DNA from: Saccharomycopsis fibuligera x Saccharomycopsis cf. fibuligera | Lineage: Eukaryota; Ascomycota; Saccharomycetes; Ascoideales; Saccharomycopsidaceae | Reading direction: 5' to 3' | Length of the DNA: 64,000 nucleotides | Assembly (NCBI GenBank): GCA_001936135.1 | Contig: CP012822.1 | Span: 186,001-250,000 of the forward strand | Part shown: piece after piece, positions 48,208 through 58,157 of the stretch | How positions within the stretch are numbered: the stretch's first letter is position 1 | How the letters are laid out: every line of letters starts with the position of its first letter | Notes under the pieces: model-generated | What the model was told of the DNA's origin: nothing | Databases searched by the model: none | Seen by the model: only the letters and a program-made list of their open reading frames with translations | Made by a program: the position numbers and the translations under genes

Positions 48208-48555
48208 GGATAAGTTTACTTCACTCCGTCTGAGTATTACAGTTAGTTTGTCTTTACCGGTAAATGCATTGCTTTTCTCTACTATGGTCGTTTGTTGCGA
48301 TGATGGTATCTATCATGTAAAAATCAAATGAACTCCGCTGGAAACGAAAAGAAATCAGTAATAAATGAAGAGCAAAATTGAAACAATAAATTATAGATAA
48401 GGAAATTATGACAAAACAAGTAGCTATAAAAATCAATGAAAAAGGAGGGCATGGGAGCTAGTCTGGAACTGTATAAGTAGACATTAGTTATGTAATATAA
48501 GTAAAAAGAAATTGGTAAAATAAAAAAGAAAGTATAGTATAGCGAAATAACAGTC
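48208..48555. other. Convergent 3' region
   Basis: About 350 bp between the stop codons of TAF13 and the unrecognised minus-strand gene. AT-rich; nothing recognised. Confidence 0.5.
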
Positions 48556-48973
48556 TTATTGAGTAAGACGTTGTCTTGGGGCGAATTTCGTCAATAAACC
48601 TAAAGTAATAGTTAGCATTTGATCGTCTAAGAATAATCTGTTATATATTTTAGTGAAGAAAATACTCACGTTGTTGCAAATCTTTACTGGTAACAAGTTC
48701 ACTAATCATGAAGGAAACCAAAGCTCTAACAAAATTAATTGGAGCAGTCAACACCTTCTTGACAAAACTAATAATCCCACTCTTAGCTTTGTGATAAATA
48801 TCATAGAGAACTTCTTGAATATGTTTTGGATGTAATTTTTTAGCGCCATTTTTGGTCTTGTCCCTAAGAGCAGTATAAAATTTACCATTTTTAACCCAGT
48901 TGACGTAAATGTTTCTAAGAAAGTCTCTGATGGTGCCTCTGATGCCGGGCGACACGCTTTGGAATTCACTCAT
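48556..48973 (-). CDS. Unrecognised small protein, two exons
   Basis: Exon 1 is 48670-48973, the intron 48600-48669 (donor GTGAGT, branch TGCTAAC, acceptor TTTAG) and exon 2 48556-48599. Splicing gives 115 aa ending LLTKFAPRQRLTQ; unspliced reading would stop six residues into the intron. The N-terminal half is basic (RGTIRDFLRNIYVNWVKNG). A hydrophobic, amphipathic stretch follows near 65-95 (GIISFVKKVLTAPINFVRAL). It could be peripheral to a membrane, possibly mitochondrial. I do not recognise the family. The intron so near the 3' end is unusual for yeast, but all three splice signals are good. Confidence 0.65.
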
Positions 48974-50088
48974 ATTGGCTATTAGTTACTGATACTTGAT
49001 GGTTGATGTAAGATACTGATACTAGCACTGAGACTATCCGCTTGTAGTTCTTTTATTGTCTCTTGAGACAGTTGTCTGAGATTTTTCTTGCTTGTTTTTT
49101 TGTTGGTTTTGTTGTGACAGGGTTGTGGAAAGTGTGGGTGTGAGGAATCCCAGAAACGCGGTGCTGGCAAAATATTAGAATGGCTGGCTGTATTAGGCAG
49201 ACACTATAGGATGATAGTCGGGGATACGTCAACAGCGTAACCGTTTTACTTTTTTTCACTTTTCTTTCACTGACTAAATGATGCACAACGGGAGTAGGAT
49301 TTTTTTTGATCAACAAAAGAAGAAGACAAAGAAAGGAGAAGGGGAAGTGCCAGACAAGGGTCTACTAGGAATATTTATACTCAAAATTCAGCCGAAATTC
49401 AATTGATCAGTTCGTGCTCACTTCGCACCCCGGATAACGGCTTCTTCTTACTCTCTGTTCAATTTAGAAAGCGAACAACTAATTAGCTAGTGCCGCGCCA
49501 GAATAGAGTGCAATAGAAAAAAGGGGCGGTAGCGGTGAATAGGTAAATGGACTAATCTGTAATGGGAAAGCGTAAGTTAGTAAATGAATAAGTGACCTGG
49601 TGCGCCATGAGACCCGAGTTACACTCTCGTTTGGGAGAACCGTGGCCGGGATCAGCGTACATTGGTAATGTATGTACGGTGACAACAATAATAAGAGCAT
49701 GAGAGCCATCGAGGTCGCTCTTTATTTTTCTGCTTTCCACATGAGAAGGAGGACGAGTCTGCAAATGGCGGTCTTTCTGGTATACTATGCCAGACGTGGC
49801 GTTTTTAGTATACAGTGGTGCGGGCAAGCTTGCTTTATGGAAACTCCGTTACAATCTTTGAGGAACTAGACGATTCGCTTACAGTGTGTCTTTCTTTGTA
49901 GCATAATAAGATGTCGTTACTTCGTGTAGGAGTGTATGTACAAGGATAGCAGCGAGCCAAGGCAGAAACTATTTGCATGTCAGCAAGATAATGGAAATAA
50001 AGGACCGGGGGAACAAAAAGCACAAAATAACCCGATAGAAAAGAATAAGTAGAACCCAAGGAAAGCGAAGAATGCAGAGGACCGGCGC
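48974..50088. other. Intergenic, no supported gene
   Basis: About 1.1 kb upstream of the two-exon gene and downstream of PET191. It is somewhat richer in G and C than the average spacer. Open frames are short and have no domain. Confidence 0.55.
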
Positions 50089-50530
50089 TCACTCCTTTGG
50101 CCGGGAACGGGCACCGATGCTGTTGTATCTATCCAACTCTTTCAACTTGTGATATTCCTCGAGTGGGTCAAAGTTACCACTGGTAAGGTTAGCGTAGGTT
50201 TCATCGTATTTCCCCGTGGACAAAGCACCGTTACCTCTGAACCGCTTAGATCTATCAATAGCCCCCGACTTGCACTCAAAAAAATTGCGCAACAAGTCCT
50301 GGCATAACTCTGGCAATTCCAGCTTTAAGTCGGAATCGGTAACGCACTGTTTTGGCGTGTGTCTGTTGATTAATACACATGGAGATCGCTGGAGGCAAAT
50401 AGCGAGAGCTTTCTTTTGATCTTTGCAACTGGAAGTGGCTGGTTAGTACTCGGCTTTTCTGTCTTGTGTAGACCGCAGACATTATGCGGTCTCTAAATAG
50501 CTGCCCACTCAGCACTTACCTAGCACCCAT
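50089..50530 (-). CDS. PET191: Cytochrome c oxidase assembly factor Pet191 (two exons)
   Basis: Mitochondrial intermembrane-space protein needed for complex IV assembly (human COA5). Exon 1 is only 11 nt (50520-50530), coding Met-Gly-Ala plus two bases. The intron is 50429-50519, with donor GTAAGT, branch TACTAAC (plus-strand 50442-50448) and acceptor CCAG. Exon 2 is 50089-50428. The spliced product is 116 aa, starting MGASCKDQKKALAICLQRSP. Twin CX9C motifs are visible: C-KDQKKALAI-C and C-QDLLRNFFE-C. The conserved KRFRGN and LSTGKYDE follow. Without the intron the first CX9C motif would be out of reach of an ATG, so the splice model is well supported. Confidence 0.93.
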
Positions 50531-50708
50531 ATTTGCTGATTCAAGTCTAATGGAGCTCCTGTCAGTCCTACCTTTCTCTACTTTCTGCTCACACTTCACT
50601 TCGCTTCACTTCACTGTGATTTTTGTGCATGCAATATTTTTCTTGATTCTGGTGACTACTACGGTCCGTGACCGGGCTCGTAACACAGAGTTACGGAGCA
50701 GGACCAAA

Positions 50709-50885
50709 ATGCGTATTGGGATGCTAACGCGAAATAGTGATCCACGACAAGTTAGTTGGTTTGGTGTTTCGATGACAGTCTATGCCTTCAAGTGCACTGT
50801 TCGTCTCTTTGGCGCCGCTGGCGTAGCTTTAGTCGCACTAAACATCGTGGGGTGGGCTGTAGTGTTCATTTATACGTCCATCTGA
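50709..50885 (+). CDS. Possible 58-aa membrane protein
   Basis: Short frame with a polar start and one hydrophobic helix in its second half (RLFGAAGVALVALNIVGWAV). It is divergent from PET191. I do not recognise it, and the open frame extends further upstream into the PET191 promoter, so the start is a guess. A chance frame in GC-richer DNA is the main alternative. Confidence 0.25.
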   Translation: MRIGMLTRNSDPRQVSWFGVSMTVYAFKCTVRLFGAAGVALVALNIVGWAVVFIYTSI

Positions 50886-51300
50886 ATGGTGTATTATAGC
50901 CGCAGTGCTTGTCAGTAGGAAAAGTGCAAGTGCCTCAGTGTGATGTACGAGTTATGGCGCCGCTTCATGGCGAAGTTGACCCGTTTTTTATGAGTAAATT
51001 CACTTGGGTTAAGTTTTTTTCTCTATTTTCGCCTTTATTCGTCCTCCGGTCCGGTTGTTGTGACATGACTTTAGAAAACTAGTCAAGGAGATACGCAAAC
51101 GTAGCTAACCGGATTACTACGAAACCTGAACGTCTATGCACAACAACGAAAATCAAAAGTACGTGTCTTCCATGCTCCGCGGGGTAAACGTTGAGGAAGC
51201 ACTTGCTATATCGGTCTAGCTAGATAACCTTTGGAGAAGATTTCGTAAGCTCCAATCTGATTCGTAAGAATGTACAGCTTGCAAAAAAAGAAAGGAAATT

Positions 51301-51413
51301 TGCTCCAGGAGGGGTTCGAACCCACGACCGTCGCGTTTCACACGACCGTGACTTTATGTATAAAGCCGTTAGACATTATAAGCACGAAGCGCTTACCTCT
51401 GCGCCACAGGAGC
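51301..51413 (-). tRNA. tRNA-Ile (UAU) with intron, inverted identical copy
   Basis: Identical over all 113 nt, intron (51337-51376) included, to the gene at 36275-36387, but on the opposite strand. It shares both U-U mismatches. Parts of both flanks match too: about 45 bp downstream (T-run and GCAAGCTGTACA) and about 100 bp upstream with substitutions. The flanks have diverged while the tRNA and intron have not, which points to gene conversion or strong selection. Confidence 0.93.
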
Positions 51414-51420
51414 AAATCCT

Positions 51421-51640
51421 TGTGTGGTCATACAAGCTTACTCCCTTTGAGGTACACTACTGTAGATACCCTCCCTAACAAACGGAGCACTGTTTGACCA
51501 AATTGGCGAACATTGAGTTCTAGACCAACAAACATGCGTACAGATAAATAATATTTCTTTCGGAAAGCTGATATTTCAGGGTTCATAGTTATTGGATGCA
51601 AAAGCATTCCCGTTCGCTATTTAGTCAAAGCTGTACAACA
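51421..51640. mobile_element. Fragmentary copia-type LTR remnants beside tRNA-Ile
   Basis: A plus-oriented LTR-like end (TTGAGTTCTAGACCAACA near 51512-51531) lies next to a minus-oriented LTR end with a primer-binding-like site (plus-strand 51577-51592, reading AATAACTATGAACCCTG on the minus strand). The same string occurs at 60.2, 61.05 and 62.5 kb. It resembles the complement of the initiator-Met anticodon arm used by copia/Ty5-type elements with half-tRNA primers. Old, broken remnant without coding sequence. Confidence 0.45.
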
Positions 51641-52477
51641 GCCGAATCTTCGACAAAATACATATAGACAATGGCTGGCTGACTCTAAGCAAAAACTTAC
51701 ACATACTGAGTCGTACAGAATGCCGTATCGAAGAACCCACAATAGATGTCGCTCCGCTTCAATTGGTTATAAATATTCATTTTCTGTTTTGTACTTGTTT
51801 GCCCAGCCCCGACACGAAAAATCCGGGCATTTCGTGTTAATATAAATAATGTTATTGTTGCTCTCAATTTTTTGCTTCCATCAGTTTACCTGATTCAAAG
51901 TCTCTTTCATAGCCTTCATACACTCGGTGACACCACCAGCAGCGCCTGTGTCAAAGCTGTGGGTCATTAGAGTTTTACCGTGTGCCGGGGGTTCAGCGCA
52001 CCAAAACAAAAAAAAAAACAAAAAAAAAAGCAAATTAACACATTCTAAAACGTGGAGAGCTCTGTGAAACGCTATACTAACAATGTTATCAAACCTTGAG
52101 CTAGCAGGTCTGTGTTCCCACCAAGTAAAGTCTAACGGGGGGTACCAGATTGACAGACTAGATGATCCGGAACATTGGTACATTGCTCCCGATCACGCTA
52201 TAAGATTATGATATCATACCTGTATAGTCTTACGGAGTGGTAGAGGGATAACTGCGAGTCAACATAACTGCTTCTGAGGGCGTAGGCTACACAAAAATGG
52301 TAAAAACATAACTAAGTCGTCATTACATTCGCAAGTTCCATGTCGTCGGAAAAGCAAAACCTAACAAATCGTGAAGAAGATAAAAAACATAAGGAGTAAG
52401 TAAAATGCATGAAAAAATCAACCGGTATCTATATATGTGGTCGAAACTCGGAAGTCTCAGGTAGAGTTACTCAAAGC
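51641..52477. other. Intergenic, one dubious frame
   Basis: A 100-codon minus-strand frame (51881-52183) starts with ATG but crosses an A/T homopolymer tract and has no recognisable domain; I do not call it a gene. TACTAAC occurs at 52075 on the plus strand without a clear donor. Nothing else was recognised. Confidence 0.5.
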
Positions 52478-53251
52478 TCATGATTGCTGTTTTGCGAGCT
52501 TTTCGTCATATTCCTTTTCAATAGCCTGTGCCTTCTGGTATCCTTCATCAGCCTTGATGTTATCTAACCACTTAGCCAAGTTTGGATACTTGTCTCTAGT
52601 GGCAAAGTCTCTTTGGAATGCCATGTCCAATGGGAAGGACAAGATTAAATCAGCAGCACTTAGCTTCCCGTTGACAAAATAGCCGCCGTTTTTCTTTACT
52701 TCACCGTCTAAGAATGAAAGCTGGGATTCGGTTTCGCCACCAGAATATTTCTCTGATATTTTGTTTGCCAAGTAGTTCTTGAACGTCGAAAGTGGGAACG
52801 GAGCGTAAGTCTGTCTCACTTTAGACAACACGAACTCGATCAAAAGTGGTGGTTGTAAAGATCCTTCAGCGTAATGCAAGTAGTAGTTGATTTGCTCTTT
52901 GTCCTCTGGATTACTCAACACATCCCCGCTGTCATAATTCTCCAAAATGTATTGGAAGATATGACCAGATTCAGCAATGACTTTTGAGTGTTTTGCTGGC
53001 TTGCTGCTAACGGTGGAAGTGGATGTGCCTCCGAGAGATTCAATTTCAAGCAATGGAGATCTGCCTAATGGGTGAATTTTTCTTAGGGACTCCGGAGCCC
53101 TGAAGTTGGCGTCTCTCTTGTATGGGACAATTTCGTACTTGACTCTAAGAGCTTCAAGCAACCAAACGACTCTTTGAGCTCTAGACTTTTCCAAAAAGTG
53201 CAATTTGATGGAGGCTGGTCCAGAAGTGGCAGAAGTGCGTCTAACAGACAT
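52478..53251 (-). CDS. GTT1: Glutathione S-transferase, Gtt1-like
   Basis: Conjugates glutathione to electrophiles; the S. cerevisiae enzyme is associated with the ER. 257 aa. The thioredoxin-like N-domain shows IKLHFLEKSRAQRVVWLLEA, VKYEIVPYKRDANFRAPESL and KIHPLGRSPLLE, then ESGHIFQYILENYD. The all-helical C-domain shows EQINYYLHYAEGSLQPPLLI and FVNGKLSAADLILSFPLDMA. Similarity to Gtt1 is strong throughout. The N-terminus has about 13 extra Ser/Thr-rich residues. The Ser-Arg pair in the first helix matches the Gtt1 active-site region (catalytic details inferred). Confidence 0.92.
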   Translation of the reverse strand: MSVRRTSATSGPASIKLHFLEKSRAQRVVWLLEALRVKYEIVPYKRDANFRAPESLRKIHPLGRSPLLEIESLGGTSTSTVSSKPAKHSKVIAESGHIFQYILENYDSGDVLSNPEDKEQINYYLHYAEGSLQPPLLIEFVLSKVRQTYAPFPLSTFKNYLANKISEKYSGGETESQLSFLDGEVKKNGGYFVNGKLSAADLILSFPLDMAFQRDFATRDKYPNLAKWLDNIKADEGYQKAQAIEKEYDEKLAKQQS

Positions 53252-54570
53252 TGTGTTGTGATGATGTTATGATAATTTGGAACGAGTACAGGTGAGAAAA
53301 TAAATATGTTACTGCAAACGAGTAAGAGAAAGTAGGAGAAAGAGAGAGTATCTGACAGAAAGAGATGGACAACAGGGTCAATTTATATCACACTCCAAGG
53401 GTCTTTTTGTTTGCAGCAACAGAAGAAAAGACGGAGTTTATTTTTTGCTTGCGCCTGCCAGCGATCGCTTACTTTTTGGCTGCGATGCGTGCACGTTCAT
53501 GGCACTGCGCCGCCCTGGGGTTCTCGACTCTCCGATTCCAGTTGCCGGTAATCTTGGATAAGAGTTTTCCACCTTCCTAGCCATAGGCGCGGCAACTGCC
53601 CGATGGCTCATCAAAAGAAACAATAAACAATAACTAAAAAAACACTCTTTTTGTTTGTGGTGCAATACCAAGGTGGCGACGGTTATTTTTATGGACCCAG
53701 TTTCGAGGGCCTTGAAGACTGCGGTGGTTGCAAGCGCAACTCATTTGATTTTCGGACCACCAGCAAGATGCAATGACGTTGAAACTGAGCAAGGCACTGC
53801 AGTACACTAATTCATAACGTAATCTCCTAGATCTGGGCAGCATATATAATGTCTACATGATGCTTAGACGTATAGTCTTCGTCATATATGATGAAAGGAA
53901 AAACTGAGAGACAGCAAACATTTGCTTTTTAGATCATGATTGTTGGCAATCGTACTTTCCTACTGTACCCTGTCTTTTCTGGCCAACGAGAAGCGCTACT
54001 TGAAACATACTGAAACAGCCAACAGGGCTCAACGCCCCCAAGTACCAAATATTGCATCAAATAATAACGGCTCCTCTATGGTTGGACCTATCATTCTAAA
54101 AACCTACCATCCCACCGCGTTATGAGCGTCACACTCTGCAAACCGTAAGCCATCCTATATTCTGAATTATGCACTTGACAATCACCATCGCTATATTTCT
54201 AAATGCGTCCACTATTTTTTAACCACATAGACTTCATCACTCTGAGATCCCAGAAGACCCACATTCCAAAATGGAAACAAACGATGCCCTTTACCACACT
54301 CACATCAACGCCAGGAATCAAACTTTCACCGACGAAGCCATTGATACCACTATTTCTTAAGCAGTTCTTTTCCAATCTAGGCGACAGAAGGGGGTGTACC
54401 CGCAGCAAAGGACAGGCCATCACTTGCATATATGGGGTGCACAGAATAAAAGCTCAACATAGCTTCACGCTGTCGCTCCAAAGCTGCGGTAGAGTATGAA
54501 CACAACATGTTTGTCGGTAATTTAGAATTAGGGGGTTCTACTAGTGTGTGTTTGTCTAAGTGAATGTATG

Positions 54571-54603
<33 letters not shown>

Positions 54604-54821
54604 ATTGATGAAGGGTCCCGTAACGAGGTAACTGCTAAATAATAATTTGGAAAGAAGAAAGACAGAAAGGACAGAAAGAGAAAAGAAACTTGATTCTAGT
54701 ATGCTTTGGCATGGGGTTATTTGTTCATGACATCAAGGAAAACAACCGCTAAAAAAATACAATAATAAAAGATATTATACAAAGCCACATAGACTCACAG
54801 CATTTTAAATAAAGCGACATC
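53252..54821. other. Divergent intergenic region, GTT1 to secreted protein gene
   Basis: About 1.6 kb. A few 60-100 codon frames on the plus strand (53.9-54.5 kb) have no domain and I leave them out. A TA repeat lies at 54567-54605, about 220 bp before the secreted protein gene. Confidence 0.5.
54567..54605. repeat. TA/GTATA repeat
   Basis: About 39 bp of TA dinucleotides with some GTA units. It may act as an extended TATA region for the secreted protein gene downstream. Confidence 0.75.
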
Positions 54822-55988
54822 ATGAGAGCCCATTTACTATCGTATATTACCCTTTTTGTCGTTGTTTTCACTCATTTCTGCAGCACGTCAGTGATTTACA
54901 CAACCGAGGGAGAGTTCATCAATAAGAGAGGTTTCAGTTTGAGTGGGTTAACCAAATTAGGGTCGCTAGCGAAGACCAGCTTGGGCAAATTGAAGAGCAG
55001 CAGCTCCAAAGTCAGTAGCAGTACCAAGACATCTGCCCCCTCATCAGCAACTAAAACTTCTAGCAGCGTGTCTGGTTTGAGCAGTTCCTTGAAAAAAGGT
55101 TGGAATTGGTTGAAAGGAAAAACAAGCGGCAGCAGTTCATCAAGCACCAAGTCTAGTGGAAAATCTAGCGGTAAGACTGCCACTAAAGCCTCAGTACAGA
55201 CAGCAACAACCAAAGCTGCTGCTGCTAATGATATTAAAACCAGAGCAAAGACTCACGACACCAGCAAAACTCAAAAACTTGCAGCTACCACACGCACTAG
55301 TAGCACTCATTCCAACAGCCCCCACACCACGGGAACCACCACAGAACTTTCAAAATCTAAAAAAGCATGGAAAAAAGTCATTCGTGGTATTGAAATAGCT
55401 GGATCTGGGTTGTTATTCCTAAACTTAGCGTCTCCTTTACTTTCTGGTTCTGGCAGCGATGATGATTCTACTGCTTCATCTGCCACTGACAATAATTCTG
55501 CAGCCGCTGCTACTGCTAGCATCACAATAAGAGTTTCCACATCTTTGGGTGAATGTTTTATTGCTGGGTTAACGGGATATGATACTCTGGCTATAGCCAG
55601 TGCTTCTGCTGCTTGTATAGCTACCGGCGGAACAATTTCAGATTCGGCTAATGCAATGTTACAGACCGTCACTGCTAATTTGGTGCTGCAGAATGAAATA
55701 GGTCAAGCCCAAGAAGCAGCAACCACTAATGTTAATACTAATACTTATTCTGGTTCCTATGACGATGAAGAGTCTGTATCTGTAGTTTATGTTACAGCTT
55801 CTGCCACCGCTATTGCTACTGTTTCTGCCACAACAATCGCTGGTGGAATCATAAGCGATGACTATACAGTATTGAATAGCAGCCAGGCAACCCCAGATAT
55901 CACTTCCCAGATTACTTCGGTGACTGCCGCTCCTGTTAGTAATATTGATGGTAATGAAACTGAAACCATGGTTTATGTTACCAAGTGA
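54822..55988 (+). CDS. Secreted Ser/Thr/Ala-rich protein with paired-cysteine domain
   Basis: 388 aa. A signal peptide spans about residues 1-23 (hydrophobic LSYITLFVVVFTHFC). After a short pro-segment comes Lys-Arg at 35-36 (FINKRGF), a likely Kex2 cleavage site. Residues 40-180 are rich in Ser, Thr and Lys. A hydrophobic stretch (GSGLLFLNLASPLL) lies near 195-210. A compact domain holds two cysteines 20 residues apart (C245, C265) around LAIASASAACIATGGT. The tail repeats VVYVTAS/MVYVTK and has no GPI signal. I do not recognise the family. A partial relative with the same cysteine spacing lies at 63.5-64 kb. Secretion is inferred from signal and Kex2 site; function unknown. Confidence 0.8.
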   Translation: MRAHLLSYITLFVVVFTHFCSTSVIYTTEGEFINKRGFSLSGLTKLGSLAKTSLGKLKSSSSKVSSSTKTSAPSSATKTSSSVSGLSSSLKKGWNWLKGKTSGSSSSSTKSSGKSSGKTATKASVQTATTKAAAANDIKTRAKTHDTSKTQKLAATTRTSSTHSNSPHTTGTTTELSKSKKAWKKVIRGIEIAGSGLLFLNLASPLLSGSGSDDDSTASSATDNNSAAAATASITIRVSTSLGECFIAGLTGYDTLAIASASAACIATGGTISDSANAMLQTVTANLVLQNEIGQAQEAATTNVNTNTYSGSYDDEESVSVVYVTASATAIATVSATTIAGGIISDDYTVLNSSQATPDITSQITSVTAAPVSNIDGNETETMVYVTK

Positions 55989-56319
55989 GGTGTTCATAGA
56001 GTTTTCATTATTTTTATTTGCTTTTCATTATTTTCATTTGCTTTTCATTTATTTATTTTTGATCTTTTTATTGCTACTTCAACACTCCGAAACGAATGGC
56101 TGTATTTTTATTAAACTAAATTTTTTGATTAATTCTATCTAAGGCTGAATATCTCTAGTTTTGATAAGCTCCTTTTCCACCTATAATTTTAGATTTTGTG
56201 ACTAATATACAATAAAAATGAAAAACTGACAATGAGAAAAAAAACAAAAAAAAAAAAACGAATGCTATCGTACAGATTTGAACCAATTGAAGTTCAAACA
56301 AGAGCATACCTCACTTGGC
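55989..56319. other. Convergent 3' region
   Basis: About 330 bp of AT-rich sequence with A-runs, between the secreted protein gene and DBR1, which converge. Nothing recognised. Confidence 0.5.
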
Positions 56320-57729
56320 TCATACCTGGTCCTGATTGTAATCAACGTCGAAAGTTTGACAGTATAATTCTGTTTGTTTGCTGATTCGTGGCCGTATTTG
56401 ACTATAATCATCTTCCAATTCACTTACCTCTTTTTCAAAATTATAAGGAATTGCTAAAGAAACCTCAGGAATTTTGTGCTTTCGAACCTCGTCAGCAAAA
56501 GCTTTTATAATCAACGTTAATTCCTCGTTCATATGGTCGCTACCATTAAGTAATACAGCTTTCGATATATGTGAGTACTCCTGGGTTTTGACAAATTCAC
56601 TAAAAAATTTGTTTACTTGAATGAAAAGCTTGTCATAATATAAACCATTTCCTTGAGCATCTTGTTCTTGGTAATGGTCAATTGGATCAATGTCTTCGAT
56701 TGCAATAAATTTTCTTCCTGGTAAGCATTTATCCAAAGCTAAAAATTTGGTTTTGTTATTTTGGGCTAGATGTACATTATTGTCGCCGTTATCGTTAGTG
56801 CTCTCGCTCTCAGATTCTGTATCACTGATATCTATCTCGATTTCATCTTTGTTTTTAGTAGTTTTAATATCGGACCTTGTCTTTTTAAGCACTTCTTCTG
56901 TCTCTTCCTCACTGCTACTATCTTCCATCGTAATTTCTATTTCGTCTTTATTGATTTTCCCCTTGCTTTGCTGTGACTTCCGTTTGTGCTGCTGTTGGCG
57001 TTCCGGTCTTTTATAAACAGCATCAAACCGGCAATGTAAATGAGCACAATACCAGTATCTAGGCACCAATTTCTTTAATAACATCTTATTGACCGGTGAA
57101 CCCAACTTCCCAGTTTGTATATCTTTAGCAAAAAATGGCTTAAATCTGACCAATTGTCTCCAATTGCCATGGTAAACAATATCCTTTGGCCAATCATGCG
57201 ACACAAACACATCAATGCTTTTATGACCTCGATTCAATTGTTCATAAAATAAGAACTTTAAATAATCAAGTTTTCGAACATGATAAACTGACCTCACCGA
57301 AGAACTATTATATGGCGGGGTTTCCCAACTGGGTTTCATGAAACTAAAATCATTCCATATGCCAGATATTCCACCAATTTTTAGCCCTTTATACCAAATC
57401 ACGTTAGATTTGCCCAAATAGTAAATGTTAGGGGCCACCCAGCCGCCGAATTTGAGTTCCTGTAAATGATTGCTTGCTTCATGATTACCACCAACAAATA
57501 TCGTGAGCAACGGTGCAGTTAATTTGCCAGTATAATAGTCTTGAAAATCGCCTAATTGGCGATATTTAGGCGGCATAGAGACACATTGGAGATCATTCTT
57601 GTTTCGTACTGCTTGGAAGTCACCACATGCAATTAAAAGTTCTGGTCGTTGCTTTGGTGGGAGCTTTTTAATATAAGCGTATATCTTGTTAAGCTCGCCA
57701 TGACAGCATCCTTCAATGGCAATTTTCAT
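56320..57729 (-). CDS. DBR1: RNA lariat debranching enzyme Dbr1
   Basis: Nuclear 2'-5' phosphodiesterase that opens intron lariats; also affects Ty1-type retroelement replication in yeast. 469 aa (S. cerevisiae 405). Metallophosphoesterase motifs are in order: IEGCCHGEL at the N-terminus, IACGDFQAVRN, FVGGNHEAS, GGISGIWND, FVSHDWPKDI and CAHLHCRFDAVY. An acidic, Ser/Lys-rich insert lies near 250-330 and explains the extra length, followed by KFLALDKCLPGRKF and the C-terminal domain. I place the start at ATG 57729; the in-frame codon before it is TTG. The active-site residues all appear present. Confidence 0.95.
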   Translation of the reverse strand: MKIAIEGCCHGELNKIYAYIKKLPPKQRPELLIACGDFQAVRNKNDLQCVSMPPKYRQLGDFQDYYTGKLTAPLLTIFVGGNHEASNHLQELKFGGWVAPNIYYLGKSNVIWYKGLKIGGISGIWNDFSFMKPSWETPPYNSSSVRSVYHVRKLDYLKFLFYEQLNRGHKSIDVFVSHDWPKDIVYHGNWRQLVRFKPFFAKDIQTGKLGSPVNKMLLKKLVPRYWYCAHLHCRFDAVYKRPERQQQHKRKSQQSKGKINKDEIEITMEDSSSEEETEEVLKKTRSDIKTTKNKDEIEIDISDTESESESTNDNGDNNVHLAQNNKTKFLALDKCLPGRKFIAIEDIDPIDHYQEQDAQGNGLYYDKLFIQVNKFFSEFVKTQEYSHISKAVLLNGSDHMNEELTLIIKAFADEVRKHKIPEVSLAIPYNFEKEVSELEDDYSQIRPRISKQTELYCQTFDVDYNQDQV

Positions 57730-58157
57730 CAATATGTTTGTCAGATAAACGTGACTAAGAAAACGACTAATTTATTGTTTTTCGATAATGCTTTAAATGT
57801 CAAGTATTTCAGCAAACAGCCTTCGAACAGCTTCATCTCTAGATTTTTGGCAATTTTGGGGAAAAGAGTGCTGAAACTGTCTTCGCAGGAGTATAGTAGG
57901 TCAGGTGATCTAGCATTGGTATCAGTAGTTATTTATTTTGTCGGAGCTGGAAACGAATGTTGATGTCATGTGCTATACCTATAAAATAGCAACTCTGTAA
58001 TTTCTTCTAAATTACCGCTCAGCAATAAAGCGGAAAAAAAGAAAAACCAAAGGAGTCAAGTGATAGAGTTGTTCTTTTTGTACAGATCATAATTAAGCCG
58101 CAATTCCCAAAATACCCAGCTCATCAGCATATCCACATTCTATAAAAGCACGCCATA
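57730..58157. promoter_or_regulatory. Divergent promoter DBR1/YKT6
   Basis: About 430 bp between the two starts. It contains TATAAAA-like sequence near 58141. No other feature was recognised. Confidence 0.45.

Noticed and set aside
52075-52081. TACTAAC branch-like site on the plus strand
   Set aside because: No consensus donor lies upstream in a coding frame.
51881-52183. 100-codon minus-strand frame near GTT1
   Set aside because: It crosses a homopolymer tract coding Phe/Leu, has no domain, and no good splice signals turn it into a better gene.
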